64,000 nucleotides of DNA from FEB-10 sp963710645 (GTDB taxonomy: Bacteria; Acidobacteriota; Thermoanaerobaculia; Thermoanaerobaculales; Sulfomarinibacteraceae): assembly GCA_963710645.1 (NCBI GenBank), contig CAVQBD010000009.1, forward strand, positions 620,001 through 684,000, given 5' to 3'. This document shows, in pieces, positions 25,142 through 34,109 of the stretch (position 1 is its first letter; the number at the start of each line of letters is the position of its first letter). The position numbers were made by a program, and so were the translations under genes. The notes below the pieces were generated by a model. The model saw nothing but the letters and a program-made list of their open reading frames with translations. It did no database searches and was not told the DNA's origin.

Positions 25142-26806
25142 GTGATTGGCAACGGCAACCACGACAGCTACTCCGCCGGTGAGCTCAAAGCAGTGGAGCG
25201 CAGCGTGCTCGGCAAACGCCGCACGCTGTGGCTCGGCGTGGCTGCGGTACTGATACCGCTCGCGGTCTTGCTTGCCCTCCAGATCTTCTGGCTCGGCGAT
25301 CTTGAACACAACTCGGCCATCGCCCGGGAAGCGACCCTGGACAACTACGTGGAGGCCGTGGCCAAGGAAGTGGACTACTTCTATTGGAAGATGTCGGAGC
25401 GAGCGCTCAACCTGCCCGCCTACGCTGTGGAAGAGGACACCATTTACAAGGCGGGCCACCATTTCAAAAAGAAGGAGATCTTCGGAGCCAAGCGTCTGTT
25501 CGTCGTCAGCTTCAAAGCCAAGGACTCGGTCTGGTTCTACGACCCGGAAACCAACGAAATGGCGATTCCAGAATTCTCCGATGAGACCCTGGCCGTGTGG
25601 GCGGCCATGTCACCTTGGAAGATGTATTTCAAGAAGGGGGCGAAGTTCGAGAAGGCGAGCCCGAGCGTCGACCAGCATGACCCGAAGAACCGGATCATCA
25701 TCAACCCCATCACCGACGACGCCTTCAAACTGGTGGGGCTCGCAGGGTTCATCGTCGACAACACGTTTTTCGAGAAGGAGCTGCTGCCCAAGGCAATCAA
25801 GATGTCCCTCCCCAAGCTCGACGAGACGGACGGGCTGATGGTCTGCGTGCGCGACGGTCAAAAACGCCAGGTTCTGCCCGCATCCCCCATCACCGACCCT
25901 AAGAAGGACCGGGTCAAAGGAGCGCCCACCTTTGTCTTCACCGACTGGAGGATCAGCCTCCAGGGCGACTTCGCCACGCCCGAAAAATGGGCTCGGGCCA
26001 ACTTCGCCTACAACATCACCCTATCGGCGCTGCTGGCCGCGGTGCTCATCGCCGGCATCGCCCTCACCCTCAGAACCGCCTTGCGCGAAATGAAGTTGTC
26101 CGCAATGAAGAACGAGTTCGTTTCCAACGTGTCGCACGAACTGCGCACCCCCCTGTCGTCCATCAGGGTCTTTGGCGAGTTCATGCGCCGCGGCCGGGTC
26201 ACCGATCAGGAGAAGGTGCGGGAATACGGCACGTACATCGAGACCGAAAGCCGCCGCCTCACTCAGCTGATCAACAACATCCTCGACTTCTCCCGCATCG
26301 AGTCCGGCCGCAAGGTCTACGAGTTCGAGCCGGCGGACATCGAGGAAATCATCGGCGGTACCCTCAACACCTTCGGCATCAGATTGCGCAACAGCGGCAT
26401 CGAACTCGACTACCACGGACCGGACGAACCGCTGCCCGAGATTCCGGTGGACGCCAATGCCATCGATCGCGCGCTGGCCAATCTGCTCGACAATGCCGTC
26501 AAATACTCCAACGGGGGCGATCGCATCCATATCCGACTCGACCGAGAAGACGACGACATCACGATATCTGTCACCGATCGCGGTATCGGCATCCCCAAAG
26601 ATGAGCAGCAGCGGATCTTTGAACGATTCCACCGGGTGAGCACGGGTCTGGTCCACGACGTCAAGGGCTCGGGCCTCGGTCTTTCTTTGGTGCAACACAT
26701 TGTCAAGGCCCACGGAGGCTCGGTGTCGGTGAACAGCACGGTTGGCGAAGGCAGCACCTTCACCATCTACCTGCCCATATCGAACCCCGGATCGGGAGGT
26801 GCGTGA
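25142..26806 (+). CDS. Sensor histidine kinase with extracytoplasmic sensor domain
   Basis: 554 aa from a GTG at 25142, with GGAGGATGAGACCCC upstream. A membrane helix at about 29-51, a periplasmic domain of about 240 residues, and a second helix at about 292-313. The dimerisation/phosphoacceptor box NVSHELRTPLSSIR carries His332. The ATPase domain has the N box (LANLLDNAVKYS), G1 (VTDRGIGIPKDEQQRIFERFHR) and G2 (GSGLGLSLVQHIVKAHGG). No HAMP domain was seen between helix and kinase. It forms an operon with the response regulator, 1 bp apart. Stimulus unknown; the sensor domain matches nothing I recognise. Confidence 0.93.
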   Translation: MIGNGNHDSYSAGELKAVERSVLGKRRTLWLGVAAVLIPLAVLLALQIFWLGDLEHNSAIAREATLDNYVEAVAKEVDYFYWKMSERALNLPAYAVEEDTIYKAGHHFKKKEIFGAKRLFVVSFKAKDSVWFYDPETNEMAIPEFSDETLAVWAAMSPWKMYFKKGAKFEKASPSVDQHDPKNRIIINPITDDAFKLVGLAGFIVDNTFFEKELLPKAIKMSLPKLDETDGLMVCVRDGQKRQVLPASPITDPKKDRVKGAPTFVFTDWRISLQGDFATPEKWARANFAYNITLSALLAAVLIAGIALTLRTALREMKLSAMKNEFVSNVSHELRTPLSSIRVFGEFMRRGRVTDQEKVREYGTYIETESRRLTQLINNILDFSRIESGRKVYEFEPADIEEIIGGTLNTFGIRLRNSGIELDYHGPDEPLPEIPVDANAIDRALANLLDNAVKYSNGGDRIHIRLDREDDDITISVTDRGIGIPKDEQQRIFERFHRVSTGLVHDVKGSGLGLSLVQHIVKAHGGSVSVNSTVGEGSTFTIYLPISNPGSGGA

Positions 26807-26807
26807 G

Positions 26808-27497
26808 ATGACCGCCAAGGTGCTGGTGGTGGAAGATGATGAGGCCATGGCCGTCGCCCTGCGCGACGGATTCACCTACGAAGGTTACGAGGTGGAGCTG
26901 GCCCGCGACGGCGAGGCAGGTCTGGCCATGGCCCGGGACGGCTCACCCGACCTCATGGTCCTGGACGTCATGCTGCCGAAAATGACCGGTCTCGAGGTCT
27001 GCAAGACACTGCGCGGCGAGGGCTCGGAGCTGCCCATCATCATGCTCACCGCCCGGGGCCAGGAAATCGACAAGGTGCTCGGTCTCAAGCTGGGCGCCGA
27101 CGACTACGTCACCAAACCGTTTAGCTTCATGGAGCTCATGGCCCGGGTGGAGGCGATCCTCCGACGGTGCGGTCACGGCAAGGAGGAGAGTCGCTGCGGC
27201 TCCATCACCTTTGCCGACGTGGAGGTGAATTTCGACCGCCACGAAACCACCAAGGACGGACAGCCCATCGATCTGTCACCGAGGGAATACCGGCTTCTGC
27301 ACTTCTTCGCCGAGCATCCCGGCGAGGTCATCACCCGCGAACAGCTGCTCGACGCCGTCTGGGGCTACGACACAATCCCCTTCACGCGCACCGTGGACAC
27401 CCACATCGCCAAGCTGCGCAAGAAGATCGAGGATGACCCGTCGGATCCAAGGCATCTGATTACGGTGCATCGCGTGGGCTACAAGTTTGTCGGTTGA
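26808..27497 (+). CDS. OmpR/PhoB-family response regulator
   Basis: 229 aa. The receiver domain has the acidic pair Glu9-Asp10-Asp11, phosphoacceptor Asp53 (VLDVMLPKMTG), Thr81 and Lys103 (DDYVTKPF). The C-terminal winged helix has DLSPREYRLLHFFAEHPGEVITREQLLDAVWGYD and RTVDTHIAKLRKKIEDDPSDPRHLITVHRVGYKF. It is the cognate regulator of the kinase just upstream. Targets unknown. Confidence 0.96.
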   Translation: MTAKVLVVEDDEAMAVALRDGFTYEGYEVELARDGEAGLAMARDGSPDLMVLDVMLPKMTGLEVCKTLRGEGSELPIIMLTARGQEIDKVLGLKLGADDYVTKPFSFMELMARVEAILRRCGHGKEESRCGSITFADVEVNFDRHETTKDGQPIDLSPREYRLLHFFAEHPGEVITREQLLDAVWGYDTIPFTRTVDTHIAKLRKKIEDDPSDPRHLITVHRVGYKFVG

Positions 27498-27532
27498 GTG
27501 AATAGCAAATAGTGAATAGTGAATAGTGAATA
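27498..27532. repeat. Heptamer array, unit GTGAATA x5
   Basis: GTGAATA, GCAAATA, then GTGAATA three times, starting immediately after the response-regulator stop codon. Confidence 0.9.
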
Positions 27533-27553
27533 GAGCTGGCCCCGGGTGATCTG

Positions 27554-27581
27554 CTATTCGCTATTCGCTATTCGCTATTCA
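27554..27581. repeat. Heptamer array, unit CTATTCG x4
   Basis: CTATTCG three times and CTATTCA. It is the reverse-complement type of the array 22 bp to its left, so the two could pair into a hairpin between convergent genes. Confidence 0.9.
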
Positions 27582-27606
27582 CTTTCTGGGCGCTACCACC
27601 AGCCCG

Positions 27607-29301
27607 CTACGGCACCGCCGCCGACCACGCCGAGGTGTCGCCAGCCTCGAAGCCCTCCCAGAACGGCAGCACGAAGGGAATCGGCAGTTCGATCGAGGTG
27701 GGGTGGTCCGGCCCGAACAATATGTCCGGATTCGCCACGATGTAGTTTGGATCGTTAAGGTCGCCACCGTCGTTCGAGTTCCGCTCGAAGCGATTCCAAT
27801 TGGTTCCGGCGATTGCCACTTTGATCCGGTGGCCCGCATTGAACACCATGGCCGTGGACCAGAGGTCCACCTCGATCTCGGTAGGCTCGCCTATCGGCAA
27901 GAAACACTCCTCAAAGTCGTTACAGCGCATCCTCGCCCGCTGGATGCCGTCGACGATCAGTATGGACCGGCCGTCGGGGTACACGTCGGTGAGTCGCACG
28001 CTGAGGTCCAGGTCCGGTGTGTCTGGACGAATCCAAACGCGGACCGTAATTTGGCCCATCACGTGCACCGGCTGAGCCAATACCTCGGTCGTGAAGGTCA
28101 GCATGTGGTCGTGGAACTCGGGAGGCCAGGGACCCGTAGTTTGATCGGTGGGGCCTAGTTGAATAATGCCGGAATTTGCTCCCCCCCACGTGCGCACCGG
28201 GTCATTTGGATTGATCGGCAGCTCGAGCTCCCCGACCTGCGGCACGACCGGAGACAGACCTCCATCCGCTGCCAGATACAACTCTTCCACCCGATGAGGC
28301 GGTGGCCAGTCGTCCAGGTCCACCCAGTGACAACCGGGGCTGTCCGGTTCCTCGCATGCGCCCATCAGGTAGACCTGGGCCGACGGCCACTCATCAACTC
28401 CCGACGGCTCGCCTTTGAGCCAATGGTCCATCCAAGCGAGGATGTGCTGGGGGTACCACCATCCATCACCCCACGGGCGGGGATTGGGTGGTAGCGGCAG
28501 CAGACCGAAGGTGAAACTGTGATCGAGCGGATCGATGATCAGATACTGGTTGCCCGAGGCCCCGGAGCCACCGGTGTGTTGCAGAAAAGCGAAGACGTTG
28601 AGGCTCCCTTGTTGTGTGGTGTCGTACCAGCCGTTGACGTGAAGTATTGGCACGTGCACCAGCTCCGGATCGACCAGCCCATTCAGTGGATCCCACCAGC
28701 TATCGCGCAGCCGGTGGAGCAGGGCTTCAACGCAGAATGCCTCGCCATACACGCTACACGCGTAATTCGCCAAATCATCACGAAACGCGCCGCCCTGGAA
28801 GTAGAGGTCAGCCCAGGCGTCCGTGGTAACGCGTTCCGGCGCCAGACACTTCAGGGCCGGTGGCGCATCGTGCATCACCGCATACTGCGTCACGGCCATC
28901 CCCGACTGTCCGACCATGCCGATATTGCCGTCGCACCACGGCTGCTGTGCGATCCACTCGATGGTCGCGTGCCCGTCAACTTCAGCGTCGTGGAACATCC
29001 AAAACTGACCCTCGGAACCGAACCTTCCTCTGCACGACTGGACCACGAAGGCGTAGCCATTGTCGACGAACAACGGGGGGTTCAGGTGATGAAGGGGGCG
29101 ATCGTAGGGGGTTCGGATGAGGACCACGGGCCATGGCCCGGCCCCATCAGGCATCCAGATATCCGTGACCAACCGCACCCCATCGGGCATCTCCACCATT
29201 TCGGTGGATGTCTGGGCGCGAGCAGGTGTCGCCAACATCATAAGAAGCAACGCGCACAACATGACGAAACAAACTCGAAACCCGGCCGTCTCATTTTTCA
29301 T
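27607..29301 (-). CDS. Exported CocE/NonD-family (X-Pro dipeptidyl-peptidase S15-like) hydrolase
   Basis: 564 aa from the ATG at 29301. Residues 1-29 are a signal peptide ending ARA. The alpha/beta hydrolase domain has DGVRLVTDIWMPDG and PVVLIRTPYDR, the nucleophile elbow MVGQSGMA with Ser133, and IIDPLDHSF with a candidate His. The C-terminal jelly-roll of the family is visible (LDLSVRLTDVYPDGRSILIVDGIQRARMR, GHRIKVAIAGTNWNRFERN). It probably cleaves ester or peptide substrates extracellularly. The last residues, WEGFEAGDTSAWSAAVP, match a tail found on two other secreted proteins in this window. Confidence 0.88.
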   Translation of the reverse strand: MKNETAGFRVCFVMLCALLLMMLATPARAQTSTEMVEMPDGVRLVTDIWMPDGAGPWPVVLIRTPYDRPLHHLNPPLFVDNGYAFVVQSCRGRFGSEGQFWMFHDAEVDGHATIEWIAQQPWCDGNIGMVGQSGMAVTQYAVMHDAPPALKCLAPERVTTDAWADLYFQGGAFRDDLANYACSVYGEAFCVEALLHRLRDSWWDPLNGLVDPELVHVPILHVNGWYDTTQQGSLNVFAFLQHTGGSGASGNQYLIIDPLDHSFTFGLLPLPPNPRPWGDGWWYPQHILAWMDHWLKGEPSGVDEWPSAQVYLMGACEEPDSPGCHWVDLDDWPPPHRVEELYLAADGGLSPVVPQVGELELPINPNDPVRTWGGANSGIIQLGPTDQTTGPWPPEFHDHMLTFTTEVLAQPVHVMGQITVRVWIRPDTPDLDLSVRLTDVYPDGRSILIVDGIQRARMRCNDFEECFLPIGEPTEIEVDLWSTAMVFNAGHRIKVAIAGTNWNRFERNSNDGGDLNDPNYIVANPDILFGPDHPTSIELPIPFVLPFWEGFEAGDTSAWSAAVP

Positions 29302-29438
29302 GGTGGTTCCCCTCAAAACTAAGGTAGGTCGAGACAATCGGTTTGTCATGAGGGAAATGTGAGAATTGTGGGCCGGGGGTTGATCCTCTGGCAGGCGACA
29401 CCAGAGCGTGAAACAGAGCGAATAGCTGAGGCGTGGTT

Positions 29439-29487
29439 CTATTCACTATTCACTATTCGCTATTCGCTATTCGCTATTCACCATTCA
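29439..29487. repeat. Heptamer array, unit CTATTCR x7
   Basis: CTATTCA x2, CTATTCG x3, CTATTCA, CCATTCA. It lies between the hydrolase start and the tRNA-Glu terminator and has the same unit as at 27554 and 55036. Confidence 0.9.
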
Positions 29488-29518
29488 CTTCCTGATAATC
29501 CGATGACCCTCCTGGCAC

Positions 29519-29547
29519 CAAAAAAGGTCCCGAATGCTCGGGACCTC
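29519..29547 (-). terminator. Terminator downstream of tRNA-Glu
   Basis: On the minus strand AGGTCCCGAGCATTCGGGACCT is followed by TTTTT. It fits the end of the tRNA transcript. Confidence 0.85.
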
Positions 29548-29589
29548 TGGGGACGCAAAGCCCGGCTTCGCTTCGCTACGCCGAGGCAT

Positions 29590-29620
29590 TTTTCTTTTTG
29601 GCCGAAAGCCAAAAAGAAAA
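29590..29620. repeat. AT-rich perfect hairpin abutting the 3' end of tRNA-Glu
   Basis: TTTTCTTTTTGGC (29590-29602) and GCCAAAAAGAAAA (29608-29620) form a 13-bp stem with loop CGAAA. It touches the CCA end of the tRNA. A similar but imperfect hairpin touches tRNA-Arg at 40571-40604. Confidence 0.8.
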
Positions 29621-29699
29621 TGGTGACCCCAACGGGATTTGAACCCGTGTCGCCAGCGTGAAAGGCTGGTGTCCTAGACCTGGCTAGACGATGGGGTCA
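29621..29699 (-). tRNA. tRNA-Glu (anticodon TTC)
   Basis: The acceptor stem TGACCCC/GGGGTCA with encoded CCA, anticodon loop CTTTCAC and T-loop GGTTCAAATCC are all present on the minus strand. Confidence 0.95.
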
Positions 29700-29823
29700 C
29701 TGTTTGTTTTTCGCCCCTTGGAAGCCACTATCCTCCAAGGAAAGCACATCCTACAACAAGTCGGCGCGGCTTGAAAGTCCCACCAACGTTATGATGGGTC
29801 ATGCACCACCACGGGAGAGCCAC

Positions 29824-30024
29824 ATGACCATCGAACAACCCGATCAGGCAAAGGCCTGCGCCATCTGCGCGTTCTGGTTGCCGCTGGAGGACAACGGGTT
29901 TCAGGGCCAGTGCCGGCGCCATTCGCCCCGCCCCGAGGTCACCGATACCGTGCACATGCTCGCTGCCTGGCCGGTGACCAACGCCCGGGACTGGTGTGGT
30001 GATTTCTCCACCAAGGGCACCTGA
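29824..30024 (+). CDS. Small cysteine-rich protein
   Basis: 66 aa from the ATG at 29824 with GGGAGAGCCAC upstream; the frame extends to 29704, but that part overlaps the tRNA flank. The pattern CAICAFW-x11-CRRHSPRP-x15-AWPVTNARDWCGDF (CxxC, CxxH, then W-C) is typical of small conserved bacterial proteins thought to bind a metal. It ends exactly where the convergent gene's stop begins. Function unknown. Confidence 0.7.
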   Translation: MTIEQPDQAKACAICAFWLPLEDNGFQGQCRRHSPRPEVTDTVHMLAAWPVTNARDWCGDFSTKGT

Positions 30025-30906
30025 TCACTCGAAGAACGCTCGCTCGATGCGGGTGATGTCGTCCAGTGCACAGAGCCGGGAGAGGATCTCCCGAAAATCG
30101 GGCTGATGGGTGGAACCGATGCAAAGCACCTGGGTGGGACCGCAGCCGACGCGGCCCGGCGAGCTCGCCTGGATGGCCACCGACGGGTCGATGGTGCGAA
30201 CCTCATCCACCACACTCGCGTCCTTGGGAACGCAGAACTCGTAGCTCACGGCAACCTTGCCGTCCGGCGGACCGATCAGGCCGTGTTCGTCCAACTCGGA
30301 GAGATCAAAGCCGAGCTTGTCACACCTGGCACGGTCGCCAACTTCAGAATCCATGCCGTCCTCCGTTATCAGCGCCTTGGGTATCGGGCGATCGGGCCGT
30401 TCGTGCTCGGTGGCGATGGAGACGATCCACCACCTGCCACCAGTCTTCACCATCTGGATGCCGTCCAATCCCCGGCCCAGCGGCTGCGGGCTGTCCTTGT
30501 CGGTCCGCATCTCGAAGACCACGTCGCAGTGAGCCACACGCCCGAAATTCGAGCACGATGACCCTGCCACACGCTCCCAGAATCCCGTCTTTTGCATCTC
30601 GTAGGTCACCAGATCGTTCTTGAAACTCTCGATGAAATGGTCCAGAGACCAGAGCTCCACGTCCTGACTGCCGCGCGCGGGCTGCGCGAGCACTGAGTTG
30701 TCGAAAAACAGTGACGCGAGCAGGTCCCAGTCGGGCTCCTCACCCGGACCGAACGACACCGAGCGGTAGAGGGCTTCCACCACTCCGGCCGGTGTCGAGT
30801 TGTCCGCCGTAGGTGGGTCGTCGGCAGCGCCCAGCACCGGGACCCACAAGACCACGCACAACGTCACAAGCAGGATCGTGCGACAAAGGAGTTGGTTGAC
30901 TCTCAC
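30025..30906 (-). CDS. Exported protein with NTF2/SnoaL-like region
   Basis: 293 aa. The GTG at 30906 is preceded by GGAGGAGTGTCTC and gives a signal peptide (VNQLLCRTILLVTLCVVLWVPVLGA); longer starts are less likely. TPAGVVEALYRSVSFGPGEEPDWDLLASLFFDNSVL resembles the opening helices of SnoaL/NTF2-like domains, with GGRWWIVSIATEHERP as a possible closing strand. The C-terminal third has four cysteines and is unassigned. Convergent, abutting end with the small Cys protein. Confidence 0.65.
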   Translation of the reverse strand: MRVNQLLCRTILLVTLCVVLWVPVLGAADDPPTADNSTPAGVVEALYRSVSFGPGEEPDWDLLASLFFDNSVLAQPARGSQDVELWSLDHFIESFKNDLVTYEMQKTGFWERVAGSSCSNFGRVAHCDVVFEMRTDKDSPQPLGRGLDGIQMVKTGGRWWIVSIATEHERPDRPIPKALITEDGMDSEVGDRARCDKLGFDLSELDEHGLIGPPDGKVAVSYEFCVPKDASVVDEVRTIDPSVAIQASSPGRVGCGPTQVLCIGSTHQPDFREILSRLCALDDITRIERAFFE

Positions 30907-31040
30907 GAGACACTCCTCCAAACCGGTCATTTTGCCTGACCATCCTAACCCGCCGTATTGATGCAGGGCCGGGACCAACCAGCCCTCGTCAACGTCTTTA
31001 CCGCTCGAACCGGCTCATGGTGCTCTGATCCCTGGCCTGT

Positions 31041-31079
31041 AAAAAGAACGACCCGGTGCGCCGAGCGACGCACCGGGTG
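31041..31079 (-). terminator. Terminator of the 31841-31113 gene
   Basis: ACCCGGTGCG and CGCACCGGGT form a 10-bp stem. On the minus strand it is followed by CGTTCTTTTT. Confidence 0.8.
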
Positions 31080-31112
31080 AATTCGTTGTGAATGCTGGAG
31101 ACCAGCGCCCAA

Positions 31113-31841
31113 CTACTCGATGGAAATGCTCTGCAGCTCCACCGGAACGGGATCGCCGAATTCCATGTTGTCAAGAAGCTCTACGTCACCTTGGCTTGGA
31201 TCAGTGATCTCGACGGCGGCGATGGGTGTGTCGGAATCCACGCCCCAGAAGGACCCCGCTGCGCCAGCGGGTACTCCAGTCTGGCTGTTGATGGGGGCTC
31301 CGGCGGCATCGTAGATCACGATGTCCACGGGATTACCGGAGAGAACGGTGATGATGTCAAACCCAAGCGCAGTCACCGCCGGGTCGAAGGTGACCCGGGT
31401 GGACGCGATATAGGTGTTGGACCCGAGAACCACACCAGCAGGGGTTCCGAACCCGGCCGCACCCTCGATGAGGACGAGCTCTTGACCAGGTGTGCCGGCG
31501 CCCGGAGACGTCATGGAGAATCCGACCAGCAGGTCTCCCGGGTTGTAGCAGCCTACGGAACCGTTAGCATCTGCAGGCTCGGGGCAGCCAATCAAGCTGC
31601 CGGCGCCCGGTGGATGCAGGGGAGTCTCGAAGTCTTCGAGGGCCAGGCCGGGGTTGGCAGCCTGAAAGGTCGCACGGTCGCTGTAAAAGGTTTCGACCTC
31701 GGTGTTGCCAACGGTCTCGGCTGTGCTTGGGACATTTCCACCCATCTGGACGGGCGTGTCCGTGAGGTTGGACTGCGCCAAGCTGACGCACGGCGCCGCC
31801 ACCACCAGAAGGACTGCCAAGACCAAAACGCTACGATTCAT
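31113..31841 (-). CDS. Exported protein of unknown function
   Basis: 242 aa from the ATG at 31841 with GGATTGGAGAGATCTC upstream. Residues 1-24 are a signal peptide. The mature region has FYSDRATFQAANPGLALEDFETP, a start typical of secreted beta-sandwich proteins often annotated in PEP-CTERM contexts, and then Gly/Ala-rich beta strands (TRVTFDPAVTALGFDIITVLSG). It lacks a C-terminal anchor helix. Two Cys flank a short loop (CPEPADANGSVGC). Function unknown. Confidence 0.7.
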   Translation of the reverse strand: MNRSVLVLAVLLVVAAPCVSLAQSNLTDTPVQMGGNVPSTAETVGNTEVETFYSDRATFQAANPGLALEDFETPLHPPGAGSLIGCPEPADANGSVGCYNPGDLLVGFSMTSPGAGTPGQELVLIEGAAGFGTPAGVVLGSNTYIASTRVTFDPAVTALGFDIITVLSGNPVDIVIYDAAGAPINSQTGVPAGAAGSFWGVDSDTPIAAVEITDPSQGDVELLDNMEFGDPVPVELQSISIE

Positions 31842-31870
31842 GAGATCTCTCCAATCCAAATAGTCACAAG

Positions 31871-31899
31871 TGAATAAAAACGCACAATTGCAGCGCCAA
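31871..31899 (-). promoter_or_regulatory. Candidate promoter of the 31841-31113 gene
   Basis: TTGGCG (31899-31894), a 17-bp spacer, then TATTCA (31876-31871) on the minus strand. Confidence 0.4.
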
Positions 31900-32011
31900 C
31901 ATCGGAATTTTTAGCACAGAGGAGCCGGGCGGGCAAGGGGCCGTCGGTGATGTCGAGCCCGTTCCATCTTGACGCTTTCTATTCCACACCCGACCCGCGT
32001 CAACCCGGTAG

Positions 32012-32047
32012 CCAAAAACACGACGGCGGCGCCACGAGGCGCCGCCG
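32012..32047 (-). terminator. Terminator of the solute-binding-protein gene
   Basis: CGGCGGCGCC-ACGA-GGCGCCGCCG stem. On the minus strand it continues to TCGTGTTTTTGG. Confidence 0.75.
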
Positions 32048-32070
32048 CTGAATCAGTTTGATGCGAGGTT

Positions 32071-32883
32071 TCAGGGAACCTGGATCAACCAGGAGCCGTC
32101 CTCGAACCACTTGGCCTCGAGCTCGTCGAGCAGACCGATGCCCTGCAGCGCGCCAAAGTAGTTCTCCACCATGTTGAGCATCAGGGAGTCGCCCGCTGGG
32201 ATGGCCATTCCGATGGGCTCGATGGTGAGCGGTTTGGTCAGGGTGGCGAGACCCGCATCCGGGTACCTCATCACGGTCAGGGCACAGATGGGGAAGTCCG
32301 CCACCATGGCGTCGGCACTGCCGTCGAGAACCGCCGCAACCGCCTGATCATAGTCCTTGGCAGGGATGAACTGGGCCTTCGGAAGGACCTTCTGGACAAA
32401 CCTCTGGCTGGTGGAACCTTCGAGAGCCACCAACTTGATCTGGCTCTGGTCGATGTCCTCGGTCCCCTGGATCGCTGCAAGGGTCGACGACTTGGTCAGA
32501 ATCGACTTGCCCGACACCATGAAGGGCCCGACAAAGGCCACTCTCAGGTTGCGCTCGGGTGTCATGGTCATTCCGGACATGACCACGTCCACCTCACCGG
32601 CCTCGAGGGCCGGCAGCAGCTGCGCAAAGGGCTTCTCCACAATCTTCAGCTCGACATCCATGGCGGCGGCCAACAGATTGGCCAGATCCACGTCATAGCC
32701 GATCAGCTCACCCGACTTGGACTTCACCGAGAATGGCGGCTGTGTCCCCGACATCCCAACCCGGAGTTCTCCCGACTTGACGATGCGGCTGAGGACGGGG
32801 GAGTTATCACCGGCAAAGGCGGGCGCCGAAATTCCGGCGACCATGGCGAGCACGACACACAATCCTGCAATCTTGCGAATCAC
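32071..32883 (-). CDS. Amino-acid-type extracellular solute-binding protein, family 3
   Basis: 270 aa from a GTG at 32883 with AAACAGGAGGATTCGAA upstream. A signal peptide ends SAPAFA. The fold is recognisable: LSRIVKSGELRVGMSGTQPPFSVKSKSGELIGYDVDLANLLAAAM, then VMSGMTMTPERNLRVAFVGPF and ALEGSTSQRFVQKVLPKAQF. Such periplasmic proteins bind polar amino acids and feed ABC importers or sensor proteins. No ABC permease or ATPase gene is nearby. It diverges from the ligand-gated ion channel gene, with 161 bp between starts. Confidence 0.92.
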   Translation of the reverse strand: MIRKIAGLCVVLAMVAGISAPAFAGDNSPVLSRIVKSGELRVGMSGTQPPFSVKSKSGELIGYDVDLANLLAAAMDVELKIVEKPFAQLLPALEAGEVDVVMSGMTMTPERNLRVAFVGPFMVSGKSILTKSSTLAAIQGTEDIDQSQIKLVALEGSTSQRFVQKVLPKAQFIPAKDYDQAVAAVLDGSADAMVADFPICALTVMRYPDAGLATLTKPLTIEPIGMAIPAGDSLMLNMVENYFGALQGIGLLDELEAKWFEDGSWLIQVP

Positions 32884-33044
32884 TTCGAATCCTCCTGTTT
32901 GGTGTTCATTTTCGATATCGGCCTCAGGGCCCGCGAAACACACACAACTTGTTTGGGCGGCAAAATCCCCGCACCCTCCGGTTTGGGGATCGAGGCCGAC
33001 GTTGTATGGTTGCCGTCGACAACCGATACGACGGAGCGCTCGGA

Positions 33045-34070
33045 ATGAAGACTACCACTGCCCGGTCCATAATGTGTCTGCTGGTCCTGATCACGCTCGC
33101 GAGCGGGTCCGCAGCTGCCCAAGAACAATCCGTCGCCAACGGCGAGCGTCCCGGAGCAGCGGCCGGCCCCACCGACGTCGAGGTGTTTCTCTTCCTCATC
33201 GACATCATCGGCATTGATGGCGTGAGCCAATCCTTCACCGCCGACCTGTTTATCTTGCAGCGGTGGCACGACCCCCGGCTGGCGTCCTCCGAAAGTTCGG
33301 TACGCAGACTGCCACTGGAGTCGGTGTGGAACCCGAGGCTCCAGATTTTGAATCAACGAAAACTCGACACGACCTTTCCTGACCTGGTCGACGTTGAGTC
33401 GGACGGCACCGTGACCTACCGGCAGCGGGTCTACGGTGAGTTTTCCGCCCGCTTGGACCTGCACGATTTTCCCATGGACCGCCACACCATCGGATTCCGA
33501 ATGGTGGTCCCCAATTACTCGCCGGAAGAAGTGCGGGCCACGCCCAGCGACGGCGCAATGGCGTCGTTGATGGCGAAAGAACTGTCGGTCGTCGATTGGC
33601 GGGTCGGCGGCCTGTCGGTTCGTTCCGAGCCCTTCGAGGTGATCCCCGGCAGTCGGGCCATCACCGGTCTGGCCGCCGAATTCGAGATCCAGAGATACCT
33701 GGGCTTTTATGTCAGCAAGGCCTTTATTTCGGTCGCCATCATCGTGTTCATGGGTTTCGTGGTGTTTTGGATCGATCCAAGCCTGGTCGCACCGAGGATG
33801 AGTGTCGCTGTCACTTCGGTTCTGACGCTGATCGCCTACCGGTTCATTCTCGACCGGGTGTTGCCGCCGCTGTCCTATCTGACCCGAATGGACAATTTTC
33901 TTCTCGGTTCGACATTGCTCCTGCTGGGTGTGATCTTCCAGGTGGCGGCAACGACCCACTTCGCAACAACGGATCGCTTGCCTCGCGGGCAGTCATGGAA
34001 TCAAATTTCGAGGTGGGTTTTCCCGGTCTTATTTGTGGCGCTTTTCGTCCTGACATTCTGGATCGTCTGA
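33045..34070 (+). CDS. Prokaryotic pentameric ligand-gated ion channel (Cys-loop receptor superfamily)
   Basis: 341 aa from the ATG at 33045. Signal peptide to about residue 25, then an extracellular beta-sandwich beginning DVEVFLFLIDIIGIDGVSQSF, with WNPRLQILN and the Pro-loop LDLHDFPMDRHTIGF (137-151) that replaces the eukaryotic Cys-loop. Four membrane helices: M1 about 216-241, M2 251-268, M3 283-303, M4 321-341. M2 starts P-R-M-S and continues T-S-V-L-T, lacking the Glu ring typical of cation channels such as GLIC. Ligand unknown; the divergent amino-acid-binding protein is suggestive. Confidence 0.93.
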   Translation: MKTTTARSIMCLLVLITLASGSAAAQEQSVANGERPGAAAGPTDVEVFLFLIDIIGIDGVSQSFTADLFILQRWHDPRLASSESSVRRLPLESVWNPRLQILNQRKLDTTFPDLVDVESDGTVTYRQRVYGEFSARLDLHDFPMDRHTIGFRMVVPNYSPEEVRATPSDGAMASLMAKELSVVDWRVGGLSVRSEPFEVIPGSRAITGLAAEFEIQRYLGFYVSKAFISVAIIVFMGFVVFWIDPSLVAPRMSVAVTSVLTLIAYRFILDRVLPPLSYLTRMDNFLLGSTLLLLGVIFQVAATTHFATTDRLPRGQSWNQISRWVFPVLFVALFVLTFWIV

Positions 34071-34109
34071 GGAACGATCACCACCTACCCGGGTCGGTTC
34101 CGAGTTCTG

